Source: a bacterium (GTDB taxonomy: Bacteria > Verrucomicrobiota > Verrucomicrobiia > Limisphaerales > UBA11358). Taken from it: a stretch of DNA of 64,000 nucleotides. The stretch is taken from contig JAKAFL010000011.1 of the NCBI GenBank assembly GCA_021817945.1, positions 1-64,000 on the forward strand, in the 5' to 3' direction. Positions 1 through 8,483 of the stretch are shown in pieces (position 1 is the stretch's first letter; the number at the start of each line of letters is the position of its first letter). The translations under genes and the position numbers were made by a program. The notes under the pieces are model-generated. The model made no database searches. It was not told the origin of the DNA and worked only from the letters and a program-made list of their open reading frames with translations.

Positions 1-85
1 ACTGAGCCGAAACGAAGCCCAAGGCCAAAAAGACCGTCCCGGCATACACACTAAGCACAGCGCCACATGTTTGATGGAAATGCTC

Positions 86-265
86 AAAGGAGAGGGGAGA
101 TCGCACACATCCAATGCGATAAAAAACGAACACACATCCCGAGAGATTAGCGCCACCTCTCCCCGGCCCTCTCCCCCAATTTCATTGGCGGAGAGGGAGA
201 GAAGCGGCGGTGGGTTCAATGGGGTTTTTATGTGATTTTGAGCGTTTTGGTGTGATGTCCATTTC
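86..265. repeat. C-rich palindromic repeat, copy A
   Basis: The unit runs from a GGAGAGGGGAGATCGCA block through a GAGAGATTAG block and a CCTCTCCCCGGCCCTCTC block to a tail ending CCATTTCAGG. The centre can fold: CTCTCCCCCAAT, then ttc, then ATTGGCGGAGAG. Further copies lie at about 478-625, 676-840 and 15438-15622. Confidence 0.75.
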
Positions 266-280
266 AGGAGCGCCGTAGGT

Positions 281-453
281 GCGGAATATTTGTAGAATAA
301 CAGGTTAAAGAATTTTTTAGCTCCGGTAGGAGCGGCATATGCAGGACCATGGGGGACGGACATTCACGTAATCGTCCTTGGTAGGCGTGGGTATATGCCG
401 CCCCTACGGGGCTTGGAATGATTTTTGGGGTTGGCTTTCTACAAATATGTCGC
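281..453. repeat. Nested inverted repeat element
   Basis: The outer arms are GCGGAATATTTGTAGAA at 281-297 and, inverted, TTCTACAAATATGTCGCC at 437-454. The inner arms are GTAGGAGCGGCATATGC at 326-342 and, inverted, GTATATGCCGCCCCTAC at 391-407. The whole can form a long cruciform. It resembles extragenic palindromes of the REP/MITE kind. No transposase is present in the window. Confidence 0.6.
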
Positions 454-477
454 CCCTCTGGGGCTTTGGGACAAAAC

Positions 478-625
478 GTCCGTCCCGAGAGATCAGCGCC
501 ACCTCTCCCCGGCCCTCTCCCCCAATTTCATTGGCGGAGAGGGAGAGAAGAGGCGGTGGGTTCAAGAGGGTCTTTAGGCGATTTCGAGCCTTGGGTGTGA
601 TCGCCAATTTCGAGTGCTGGAAACA
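478..625. repeat. C-rich palindromic repeat, copy B
   Basis: It matches copy A through the GAGAGATCAGCGCCACCTC block, the central palindrome and the CGATTTCGAGC tail. The GGAGAGGGGAGATCGCA head is missing here. Confidence 0.7.
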
Positions 626-675
626 ACCCAACGCCTCTGGTTTCCTCGCCCCGCCAGCGGAGCGCGGGGAGAGGA

Positions 676-840
676 TTAAGGAGAGGGGAGATCGCAATAG
701 CAGTCACGCGAACGTTCATCAAAGATTCGTTCCATGACTCAAGCGAATCGCAGGTTTGATAAAGCTCAGCGCCACCTCTCCCCAGCCCTCTCCCCCAATT
801 TCATTGGCGGAGAGGGAGGAAGAAACGTCGGGTTCAAGGG
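676..840. repeat. C-rich palindromic repeat, copy C
   Basis: It starts with the head block GGAGAGGGGAGATCGCA, has about 60 bp of unrelated spacer, then the CAGCGCCACCTCTCCCC block and the central palindrome (about 784-817). The 3' tail is replaced by unique sequence. Confidence 0.65.
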
Positions 841-902
841 TCAAGCCGCACCCTTGCCGCGAAAGGTTGGCATGGCGTTTCCAGTGGCGCAAACGGGTTG
901 AA

Positions 903-1298
903 TCAACGGCAGAGGAGGTAAATGAGGATCACTTGGGCCATTAGCACAAGGCCGATGAAGAACCAAACGATTCCCTCCCGAAGTCGAAGGCCGCGCAGCG
1001 GGGCGGGGGAGAGCCAACATTGCAGGGACGTTCCGCCAATACCGAGTATGTCCCCATTGCAAATCCGGGCCTGTGTTTCGGGGTGCCCATTCAGGGTGGC
1101 CAATGCATTGGAACCGGTCTCCATGAAAAAACCATCCCCTTTTTTGAGCCGAATGGTGATGTGACGGTCCCAGATGCCAGAATCATCCAACCGCAAATGA
1201 TTTTCAGCAGAACGGCCTATAAGGCATGGAAACTGGCTGAAAACGCGGGTTTGACCCTTGGATTTGCCGGCCAGGATGGAAATCTGAAGCATTACCAA
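903..1298 (-). CDS. FHA domain protein with C-terminal membrane anchor
   Basis: The 131-residue product has a forkhead-associated domain over about residues 5-95. Visible landmarks are the LIGRS strand, the DDSGIWDRH segment in the phosphothreonine-binding loops and the NG pair before the last strands. Residues about 108-129 form one transmembrane helix, so the FHA domain is probably cytoplasmic and tethered. It is the last gene of the exopolysaccharide group and overlaps the upstream Wza-like gene by 7 bp, which suggests translational coupling. FHA domains bind phosphothreonine. Whether this one reads phosphorylation linked to the neighbouring kinase is inference. The domain call is fairly firm, the role is not. 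Confidence 0.75.
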   Translation of the reverse strand: MVMLQISILAGKSKGQTRVFSQFPCLIGRSAENHLRLDDSGIWDRHITIRLKKGDGFFMETGSNALATLNGHPETQARICNGDILGIGGTSLQCWLSPAPLRGLRLREGIVWFFIGLVLMAQVILIYLLCR

Positions 1299-1897
1299 AG
1301 ACGGCGAGCGACGTAAACCCGGTCACCGGGGTAAACCACGGGGTCTTGGGCATCGCCGTTCATGATCGCTTCACAATCGAGTTCTATACGGTCGCCATTG
1401 GCACGAGTCAACACCACCTTTTTATGGTTGGCAAAATCGGTGAAATCACCGGCTGAAGTGATGGCGCGTGTCACCGTGGTGCCTTCATGGTAGAGTTGCT
1501 CGCCGGGATGGTTGACCTCGCCCTGGACATAATAAACCCGGTCACCCGTGCTGGTCACGGCCACGTCCAGATGGGTGTAATAACGGGGGACATAATCCGA
1601 CAGGATTTCACGCTGCAACTGGCCCAGTGTTTTGCCCACAGCCTGCACGGGTCCTATCAGGTCCAAGGTGATGGTGCCGTCGTCCTTGATGGATTCCTCG
1701 TGGGGAGGAATGGGAGTGGGCAGGCCACCCAGAGTGACGGTGACGGTATCTCCAATTTGCAGGTGAGAAACAAAAGTGGTTGGATCCGTGTTTGGGGTGG
1801 CGGGGCGGTTGGAGGCGCAGCCGGCAGCAAGGATGCCAATGAGCGGCATCAAAAAGGCCAGCACCCGGAAAACACGACCAAAGGAACCTGAATTCAT
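1292..1897 (-). CDS. Wza-like polysaccharide export lipoprotein (SLBB domain)
   Basis: The product is a periplasmic/outer-membrane lipoprotein of the polysaccharide export family. With the ATG at 1897 it has 201 residues and a clear lipoprotein signal peptide ending GILAAGC. A longer TTG start at 1933, overlapping the wzc stop, is possible. A Poly_export domain (about residues 40-115, with DDGTITLDLIGPVQAVG) is followed by one SLBB domain (YYVQGEVNHPGEQLYHEG). It is shorter than E. coli Wza (about 380 residues) and has one SLBB domain only, as is common for minimal exporters paired with a Wzc-like kinase. It lies 32 bp downstream of the kinase and is probably co-transcribed with it. Confidence 0.88.
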   Translation of the reverse strand: MNSGSFGRVFRVLAFLMPLIGILAAGCASNRPATPNTDPTTFVSHLQIGDTVTVTLGGLPTPIPPHEESIKDDGTITLDLIGPVQAVGKTLGQLQREILSDYVPRYYTHLDVAVTSTGDRVYYVQGEVNHPGEQLYHEGTTVTRAITSAGDFTDFANHKKVVLTRANGDRIELDCEAIMNGDAQDPVVYPGDRVYVARRLW

Positions 1898-1929
1898 TGG
1901 CGGCAATACTGGATTATTTCCATTGACGA

Positions 1930-4113
1930 TCAATACTTTTGTTTGATGCCCGGGCCGTTTGTTTTGGCTGCGGCGTTCTCGCCTTGGGCCTCCGCTTCCT
2001 GCTCCGCTTCGGAGCGGGAATAATAGTAATCGTGATAATATCCGCTGTAATAGTAATATCCCTCATCCTGGGACATGTTGATATTGTTGAGGACAATGCC
2101 CACGAAATTGCCACCGACCTTTTCAATCATTTGCTTGGCGCGAATGGTCATGGGTTGGGGATAACGGCGGTATTGGATGACCTGCATGACGAGGTCCACT
2201 TCACTGGCCAGCACGGAGGCATCGCTCACGCCAAGAATGGGGGGGGAGTCAAAGAAGATATAATCGTACTTGGACTTGAGCTCATTAATCATGTCCTTCA
2301 TCTGCTCGGAGCCCAGGATGCCGAAAGCGCTGCTGGGAAGGCGTCCGCTGGGCATGAAATCCAGGTTCTTTACGGGAGTATTTTGAACCACGTCCAGGAT
2401 GTTGTTTTGCTTGAGGAGATAATTGGTCAGGCCCAGGTTGTTGGAAACCTTGAACAGCTTGTGCAGTGTGGGGCGGCGCAAGTCTGAGTCCACGATCAAT
2501 ACCCGGTTGCCTGTCTGTGCAAAAATGGTGGCCAGGTTGATGGTGGTGGTGGATTTGCCTTCGCCGGCGCCAGCGCTGACGATGACAATGGTCTTAAACT
2601 TTTCATGCCCTTTCGTGAACAGGAGGTTGGTGCGAAGCACCCGGTAGGCCTCCGCATTCTTGCTGTCCGGCCCCTCCTCCATGAGGTAGCCGATATTCTG
2701 CGGGATGACACCCAGGACAGGAGCCTGGAAAATCCGTTCCACCTCGTCAATGGTCTTCACGCTGGTATCCAGGTACTCAATGAAGAAAGCCAGACCAATA
2801 CCCAGCAAAAGGCCGAAAATTAGCCCAAGTCCGATCGTGAGCGGTTTGTTGGGCTTGACTGGCAGAAGTCCCGGTACCGCAGGTTCCACCACCTGAACCA
2901 TGGCGTCCTTTGGAATATACGAATCCACCTTTTCCGCATCCATCTTAAGGTAAAGCAGACGGTGTTGCTCGGTCAACTGGTCCAAGTCCCGTTTGGCATC
3001 GTAGTAGGGCTGGTTTCGGGCGGAATCCGCCAAGTCCCTGGCTTTGGAGTCGTTCACCTCACGGGTGATTTCATCCAAGGCCGCACGCTCGGAATCCACC
3101 TTGCTGCTGATGCCAGCCATCAGGCCCGTCACGCGGTCATTCACCTGCTTGTTCAGGGTGGTGATCTCCGATTGAACCCTCAAAACCACGACATTGGTCA
3201 GAGAATAATCGTTGGTGAGCTCGGCAAAGGTTTGTTCGGATTCATTCAATTTGTCGAGGAGGTTTTGCAAAGTCGGATCGGGAAAGACCGAGGGCAGCAC
3301 ATCCCTGAGCTGCTGCACTGTATAGGCTTTCAAATCATTGAATTGGCTCTGGGATTCAGTGTACTGCCGCTCATATTCCACGCGTTGCTGGTTTAACTGG
3401 CGGATTTGCTCCTCGCTCATTGTGGGGTTGGCCGAGCCAGAGCTGTCGGAATTGGCGTAGTCCACTATCCCCAGGCTTTTGCGCAGTTGATCCACGTTGG
3501 ACTGAACAACAGCCAATTGATGGGTCTCAAGGTCGTACTGGTCCTGCAAGGCCTTCAGGCCGGTTTGATCCAATTGCTGCTGAGTCAGCAGGCGGTACTG
3601 GCGGTACGATTCCGCCTCGGCATTGGCGATGTCGGCAGCTTCAGCAGGATCATCGCTATAGACGGTGATTGCAATCAACTTGGTATTGCGCACCGGGTTA
3701 AGGTTCATGACGCCTTTCAGCAGGGTCATGGTTTCGGTGCTTTTGAAAGGCTCGCCATTATTGAATTTTTTACCCCATTTGTTGTTCAAATCCAACGTTG
3801 CAATGACGTTGCTCAGCACGATCTCGGACTGCATGATCTCAAACGTGGTTTGTATGAAATAGGGGTCAAACCCGGTGGAATCTGCGGTGGTGGTGTTGCC
3901 CATGCCGGGCACGTTTAATACGTCCCGCTCCACCTTGATCTTGGCGGTGCTGGCATAGGACTCCGGCAAAATGAAAGTAACCACCGTGGCAATGATGGCG
4001 GTAATAAGGAAAACCGTGATAATGATCGCCTTGCGGATGCGGATCACCCGCCAATAGTCCAGAAAATGAAGCTGCGTCTCTCCTACAGGGGAGGGAATTT
4101 TAGTGTCATCCAT
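1930..4113 (-). CDS. Wzc-type polysaccharide copolymerase / tyrosine autokinase
   Basis: This inner-membrane protein couples exopolysaccharide chain-length control to a BY-kinase. With the start at 4113 it has 727 residues. It shows an N-terminal Wzz segment with a transmembrane helix (about 30-50), a long coiled-coil periplasmic region, a GNVR-type segment and second helix (PLTIGLGLIFGLLLGIGLAF), then a cytoplasmic CpsD/CapB ATPase domain. That domain has Walker A SAGAGEGKSTTT, Walker A' VLIVDSDLRRP and Walker B YIFFDSPP. The C-terminus carries the tyrosine cluster EGYYYYSGYYHDYYYS, the usual autophosphorylation tail. The frame stays open to 4170, but that extension runs through a terminator-like hairpin, so the ATG at 4113 is preferred. 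Confidence 0.93.
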   Translation of the reverse strand: MDDTKIPSPVGETQLHFLDYWRVIRIRKAIIITVFLITAIIATVVTFILPESYASTAKIKVERDVLNVPGMGNTTTADSTGFDPYFIQTTFEIMQSEIVLSNVIATLDLNNKWGKKFNNGEPFKSTETMTLLKGVMNLNPVRNTKLIAITVYSDDPAEAADIANAEAESYRQYRLLTQQQLDQTGLKALQDQYDLETHQLAVVQSNVDQLRKSLGIVDYANSDSSGSANPTMSEEQIRQLNQQRVEYERQYTESQSQFNDLKAYTVQQLRDVLPSVFPDPTLQNLLDKLNESEQTFAELTNDYSLTNVVVLRVQSEITTLNKQVNDRVTGLMAGISSKVDSERAALDEITREVNDSKARDLADSARNQPYYDAKRDLDQLTEQHRLLYLKMDAEKVDSYIPKDAMVQVVEPAVPGLLPVKPNKPLTIGLGLIFGLLLGIGLAFFIEYLDTSVKTIDEVERIFQAPVLGVIPQNIGYLMEEGPDSKNAEAYRVLRTNLLFTKGHEKFKTIVIVSAGAGEGKSTTTINLATIFAQTGNRVLIVDSDLRRPTLHKLFKVSNNLGLTNYLLKQNNILDVVQNTPVKNLDFMPSGRLPSSAFGILGSEQMKDMINELKSKYDYIFFDSPPILGVSDASVLASEVDLVMQVIQYRRYPQPMTIRAKQMIEKVGGNFVGIVLNNINMSQDEGYYYYSGYYHDYYYSRSEAEQEAEAQGENAAAKTNGPGIKQKY

Positions 4114-4115
4114 AT

Positions 4116-4155
4116 AAAAAAATTGGGAGCCTGACCCAATTTGGACCCGGCTCCC
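4116..4155 (-). terminator. Terminator-like hairpin between barrel gene and wzc
   Basis: On the minus strand GGGAGCC (4155-4149) pairs with GGCTCCC (4131-4125), a 7-bp stem with a 17-nt loop. It is followed by AATTTTTTTAT, a U-rich tract. It lies downstream of the beta-barrel stop and directly upstream of the chosen wzc start, so it may lower transcription of the export genes relative to the barrel. Confidence 0.6.
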
Positions 4156-4192
4156 TAAATGTTTGTTCAAACCAAGCCGACCGGATTTATCA

Positions 4193-5482
4193 TCAATACG
4201 TTGCGGTCAGGCCGACATAAAACCGATTGCGTTCGTAAGCGGCACCTGGAACATCGGACCGAAGACGGTCGTAGTTGTAGCCAACGTCGGTTGAGAAGTT
4301 CTTGGTGATGATGTAGCTCAGGTTCAGACCTGCGGAGAACATCACGTCCGGTCCCAAATTGCCGGTTCCGTGAAACTCGGAGTATGAATACTGCGCCAAG
4401 GCAGAACCAATCAGTTTTTCTGTAAAGTGATGGTTGATGCTACCGTAAAAAGTGGAGGTTTCCTGATATTGTACCAGTCCGCCGCCGGCATTGGGTATGG
4501 CCAAGACGTAGGTTGAGTTGTCACCCTGGCTGAATCCCAGTTGGACATAGCTGCCAGGGAGGTAGGTGTAGGAAACCGACGCATCCGCATAGGGCGACCA
4601 TGCGCTGGAACCTGGAAGATTCTGATTGAAACTGTCCACGTATTGGGCACCTGCCTTGACCGTTCCAGACAGGTTCGGAGTGAAGTTGTGCTGCAATCCG
4701 GCGTACAATTGATGAGCGTAATCGTTACGGAAACTGCTTGTAAACGGTTGCAGTGTAACCGGATTCACGCCGACTTGTTCATTTGCGATATAATCCACGT
4801 AATCAAAAGAGTAGCCGACAAACCCCATGGTTTCTGGATCAAAATGCCATTGGAGGTCCAAGCCCACATTCTGTTCATCCCGGTTCAACAAACCTGCCAA
4901 GCTGGGATTAAGTGCACTGCCGCCAGACTGCTGAAAATCGTAAAAATCATTGGAATAATGCAGCTTGGTGCTCAACTCACGGGTCCATTGGGTATCCAAA
5001 TCGGTGTTGAAATGGTTGCCAATGTTGTTGCCCTCAACGCGGTAAGGTACACCCGCGTTTCCAAGCAATTCAGGCTCCTGACCAGCGGCAAAAGTATCGG
5101 AAACATTCAGCTTCCAGCGCTCATCGAAAGAGTGATCCATCCAGAGGTCCAATTGATGAGTCTGGTCGAAGGCGTTCTGACTCATGATTTGGCGCTGCTG
5201 GTACCAGTAAAGGCCATAGGTATAGCGGGCGCCAAAGTCAGTTTGCTGAAGTGAATCGTTGAACGAGACGGAAGGGCTAAGCTCAATGCCGTAGCTCCCT
5301 CTGTTGGGGCCGGTGTTTTGAACGGCGTAGTTGCTGTCGTAGAACCCACGCAACGTGGCGCTGGCGTTCCAGATGCTCGACGGAGCTGCCGCAACCGCGG
5401 CGCTCGGATCATCAGCGATTGCTTGTTGAAGTCCTGCGGCGCCAACAGCCACCAGCCCTGCGGATAACATTATTTTCTTCAT
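4193..5482 (-). CDS. Outer-membrane beta-barrel protein of the exopolysaccharide locus
   Basis: The ATG at 5482 gives 429 residues starting MKKIMLSAGLVAVGAAG, a signal peptide cleaved after about residue 23 (AIADD). An upstream extension of 37 codons lacks export features. The mature part is rich in alternating aromatic and polar strands typical of a barrel, and it ends in YVGLTATY, an aromatic outer-membrane C-terminus. Barrels of this sort often sit next to wza/wzc-like genes in exosortase or exopolysaccharide loci, so a role in polymer passage or anchoring is likely but not proved. It is first in the minus-strand group and is separated from wzc by a terminator-like hairpin. Confidence 0.8.
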   Translation of the reverse strand: MKKIMLSAGLVAVGAAGLQQAIADDPSAAVAAAPSSIWNASATLRGFYDSNYAVQNTGPNRGSYGIELSPSVSFNDSLQQTDFGARYTYGLYWYQQRQIMSQNAFDQTHQLDLWMDHSFDERWKLNVSDTFAAGQEPELLGNAGVPYRVEGNNIGNHFNTDLDTQWTRELSTKLHYSNDFYDFQQSGGSALNPSLAGLLNRDEQNVGLDLQWHFDPETMGFVGYSFDYVDYIANEQVGVNPVTLQPFTSSFRNDYAHQLYAGLQHNFTPNLSGTVKAGAQYVDSFNQNLPGSSAWSPYADASVSYTYLPGSYVQLGFSQGDNSTYVLAIPNAGGGLVQYQETSTFYGSINHHFTEKLIGSALAQYSYSEFHGTGNLGPDVMFSAGLNLSYIITKNFSTDVGYNYDRLRSDVPGAAYERNRFYVGLTATY

Positions 5483-5699
5483 TTTTAAATCTGAAATGTT
5501 AAGTTTGACTCGTCTTAATCGGTTGAAACACCCAATTGGTACACCTCGCCACTGCTTGCCCCATGTTTGCGTAACGGCTTCGAATGTCAACACTCTATCA
5601 GTCTGAATGCGGTGGATGCAATTATTATTTTTAAATAATTTGCCTTTTTTTCAGCCCATGCACTTCCCCAGATCAATTCAAACCATTTCTTAACCAAAT

Positions 5700-7433
5700 C
5701 TATCCAAGCAAAGGCAATAATTGTGCCAAATTCCTGGTATTCACAACATCTTCGCGTTTCAACCACCCTTTTCGGGCAATCGCCGCACCTAAACGGAGAA
5801 ATCCCGCGTGCTCATTCCTGTGGGCGTCCGGATTAATGACACATTTCACCCCTTTTTTGCTGGCTTGGACCCAATATCGCCAATCCAAATCAAATCTTCT
5901 TGGATTGCAGTTTAATTCCAGCCATGTTCCCGTTTCGGCACAGGCCTCAATCACGGCTGGCAGGTTCAAGGGATAGGGTTCACGCTCCAGAAGCAGGCGT
6001 CCGCTCAGGTGCCCCAGGATGTGGACTTGTGGGTTTTCTGCGGCGCGGATCAAACGACGTGTGTTTTCCGCTTCATTTCCCGAGGAGACATGCAGGCTGG
6101 CCACCACCACATCCAGTTCAGCCAGCAAGTCATCATCAAAATCCAAACCCTCCTTTAAGATATCAACCTCCGTGCCTGTCAACAGGCGGAAAGAATGGCC
6201 CTGATCCGCAAATCGCCGGTTGATTTCTTGAATGGCGCGGATTTGCGATTTCAACCGTGCAGGATCAAGGCCGTTGGCTTGGAATGAAGCCTTGGAATGG
6301 TCTGTGATGGCCCAGTATTCCAAGCCCAGGTTTTCCATGTGCCCGGCAATTTCTTCCAAGGTGTGACGGCCATCGCTCCAATTCGAGTGATTATGCAGTG
6401 AGCCGCGCAAGTCGGTCCATTCCACAAGCCGTGGGATCGCATTTTTTTCCCCGGCGGCAAATTCACCGGCATCCTCGCGAAGTTCCGGTGGCACGTACTG
6501 CAGTCCCAATTCGGCATGGATTTCCTCCTCCGTGAGGCAATGAATGCGGAGGCTGGGGTCACGGGTTTCCTGGTTGGATTTATAGAGACCGTATTCGTTC
6601 AGTCGCAGCCCGCGCTGGATGGCGCGTTGGCGCATGACAATGTTGTGTTCCTTGCTGCCGGTGAAATAGGCCAGGGCAAAGGGGTATTCCAAGTCTGATA
6701 CCACGCGCAGGTCGCATTGAATGCCATCATCCATCAACACGCTGGCCTTGGTCTCGCCATGGGCCAGAATCTTGCCAATGCCAGGCAGGGTTACGAACGA
6801 CTCAAGCACTGCCGCGGGGTTTTTGGATGAAGCCAGCAGATCAATGTCGCCAATCACCTCCTTGGAACGGCGCAAGCTGCCGGCGGTGCTGCACCGGATG
6901 ACATCGGGAAACTGGCGTAATTGGTCGAGAAGGTATTCCGCTGCCGGCAAGGCCTGGCTCAGCAGGTGTTTGCTGGCGTAATTTCTGAGGCGATCAATGC
7001 CTTCCAGTATGTTGGCCTGGGATTTTTCACCGAACCCGTCCAGCGCCGCCACCCGTCCCTCTTTGCTTGCCAACTCAAGCTTTTCCAGCGTGTCCACCCC
7101 CAATTTTTCGTGCAGGGCGCGGATTTTTTTGGGACCCAATCCTGATATTTCCAGCATTTCAATCAACCCGGGAGGAATGGAAGCCTTTAAATCGTCGTAA
7201 TACTTGAGTTTTCCGGTTGTTGCCAATTCGGTGATTTTTTCCTCAAGCGCCTGGCCAATGCCCTTGATTTGGCCGAGGCGGTTTTCCGCCACGAGGACTG
7301 AAAGGGATTCACCAAGGCCCTCCAAGGTGCGGGCGGCGCTGGAATAGGCCCTGGTCTTGAATGGGTTTTCGCCTTTCAGCTCCAGGAGAATCCCTATTTC
7401 GACAAGCGTCCTGGCCACCGATTCCTTGTCCAT
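5700..7433 (-). CDS. polX: DNA polymerase X family protein with PHP domain
   Basis: The product (577 residues from the ATG at 7433, [14 protein letters not shown]) is a bacterial PolX, a repair polymerase with a PHP 3'-5' exonuclease/phosphoesterase domain. An N-terminal 8-kDa-like helix-hairpin-helix part (about 1-160, with [16 protein letters not shown]) is followed by the nucleotidyltransferase core with [16 protein letters not shown], which holds the DxD metal-binding pair. A C-terminal PHP domain (about 330-570) shows [24 protein letters not shown] and NPDAHRNEH. The length matches typical bacterial PolX. The frame opens 15 codons earlier, but the family begins near this Met. It is divergent from thiD. 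Confidence 0.95.
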   Translation of the reverse strand: MDKESVARTLVEIGILLELKGENPFKTRAYSSAARTLEGLGESLSVLVAENRLGQIKGIGQALEEKITELATTGKLKYYDDLKASIPPGLIEMLEISGLGPKKIRALHEKLGVDTLEKLELASKEGRVAALDGFGEKSQANILEGIDRLRNYASKHLLSQALPAAEYLLDQLRQFPDVIRCSTAGSLRRSKEVIGDIDLLASSKNPAAVLESFVTLPGIGKILAHGETKASVLMDDGIQCDLRVVSDLEYPFALAYFTGSKEHNIVMRQRAIQRGLRLNEYGLYKSNQETRDPSLRIHCLTEEEIHAELGLQYVPPELREDAGEFAAGEKNAIPRLVEWTDLRGSLHNHSNWSDGRHTLEEIAGHMENLGLEYWAITDHSKASFQANGLDPARLKSQIRAIQEINRRFADQGHSFRLLTGTEVDILKEGLDFDDDLLAELDVVVASLHVSSGNEAENTRRLIRAAENPQVHILGHLSGRLLLEREPYPLNLPAVIEACAETGTWLELNCNPRRFDLDWRYWVQASKKGVKCVINPDAHRNEHAGFLRLGAAIARKGWLKREDVVNTRNLAQLLPLLG

Positions 7434-7598
7434 GCGCAAATGATCCATGCGCCAATTATGCGTGCGAAAATGCGGCATGCCAAGCGCCTGTTGAGCATGC
7501 CTGCTGAAACCACATTTCGATTAAAAAAACGGACGACAATCCCGGGCAAGCCGCGGGCGGGCTTGCTTCGCCAAGCGGGCCGATGGACAATCAAAAGC

Positions 7599-8453
7599 AT
7601 GAATGTGGCACGAAAGGCTCGTTTGGTTCCGGTGGCGCTGACGATTGCTGGGTCTGACAGCGGCGGGGGGGCTGGAATCCAGGCGGATTTAAAGGCCTTC
7701 GCCGCCATGGGAGTGCATGGCACCTGTGCGGTAACGGCAGTGACTGCACAGAATCCGCAAAAGGCAGGAAAAATTTACCCGGTTAAACCTGAAATGATTC
7801 GCGCCCAATTGGAGGCTGTTTTTGAGGAATTACCCCCTGCGGCAATCAAGACCGGCATGATGCACAGGGCTGGGGTGGTTCTGGAGGTGGCAAGGTTTCT
7901 AAGGCGTCATGCCAATAAGACCGTAAAAAAAGGGGGCGGCAGGCGAAAAGTCATTTTTTTTCCCCTGGTGGTGGACCCGGTGATGGTTTCCACCAGCGGA
8001 CGGGTTCTATTGGAACCGAAAGCGCTGGAATTGTTGCTTCGGGAATTGCTGCCCATGGCCGCCTTGGTGACTCCGAACCTGGCTGAGGCGGAAATTTTGG
8101 GAGGGATTCGGATTGGCTCAGTGGAGGATATGCGCCAGGCAGCTAGGGCCATCTTTCTGCGTCACGGATGTTCCGTCCTGGTAAAAGGCGGCCACTTGGC
8201 TGGAGGATCCGAGGCGGTGGATGTTTTGTGGGATGGTAGCGAGGAATATTTATTTGTTTCACCCCGGGTTAAAGGAATTCGCACTCACGGCACGGGTTGC
8301 ACCTATTCGGCGGCCATATGCGCCGGGTTGGCCAAGGGCCACAACCTGCCCCAGGCGGTGAAACACGCAAAGGACCTGATCACTCGGTCCATCCAACATG
8401 GTTTTCGTTGTGGAGGGCATTTTGTTTTGAACCCGATTTTGTCAGGTCATTGA
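7599..8453 (+). CDS. thiD: Hydroxymethylpyrimidine / phosphomethylpyrimidine kinase
   Basis: ThiD phosphorylates HMP to HMP-P and HMP-PP in thiamine biosynthesis. The 284-residue product from the ATG at 7599 has the ribokinase-fold signature [18 protein letters not shown] near the N-terminus, PVMVSTSG in the middle and [18 protein letters not shown] as the anion-hole/catalytic motif. A short basic Gly-rich insertion (KKGGGRRK, about residue 110) is unusual for the family. Upstream in-frame Met codons would add a basic tail with no homology. No TPP riboswitch is visible in the short space shared with polX. No other thiamine gene is nearby. Confidence 0.93.
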   Translation: MNVARKARLVPVALTIAGSDSGGGAGIQADLKAFAAMGVHGTCAVTAVTAQNPQKAGKIYPVKPEMIRAQLEAVFEELPPAAIKTGMMHRAGVVLEVARFLRRHANKTVKKGGGRRKVIFFPLVVDPVMVSTSGRVLLEPKALELLLRELLPMAALVTPNLAEAEILGGIRIGSVEDMRQAARAIFLRHGCSVLVKGGHLAGGSEAVDVLWDGSEEYLFVSPRVKGIRTHGTGCTYSAAICAGLAKGHNLPQAVKHAKDLITRSIQHGFRCGGHFVLNPILSGH

Positions 8454-8483
8454 CAAGCCGTTCCCCGTGGGTTAGCTAAAATA

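Larger units (their letters stand above)
1..902. repeat. Intergenic repeat region
   Basis: No credible gene is visible. The stretch holds three copies of a C-rich palindromic repeat (about 86-265, 478-625 and 676-840) and a nested inverted repeat (281-453). Open frames here translate the repeats and have no protein-like composition. The region lies downstream of the exopolysaccharide genes, which are read towards it. Confidence 0.7.

Noticed and set aside
378-944. Several open frames of 60-119 codons on both strands
   Set aside because: They translate the C-rich repeat (LSLSANEIGGEGRGE-like and PSPPISLAERE-like peptides) and recur wherever the repeat does, so they are not genes.
1939-3918. 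Plus-strand frames of 144-182 codons inside wzc
   Set aside because: They are shadows of the kinase gene, whose motifs and length fit its family.
4114-4170. Upstream extension of the wzc frame
   Set aside because: It would translate the terminator-like hairpin. The family normally starts near the ATG at 4113.
7433-7598. Possible TPP riboswitch upstream of thiD
   Set aside because: The space is short, is partly the polX start region and shows no conserved CTGAGA-type block.
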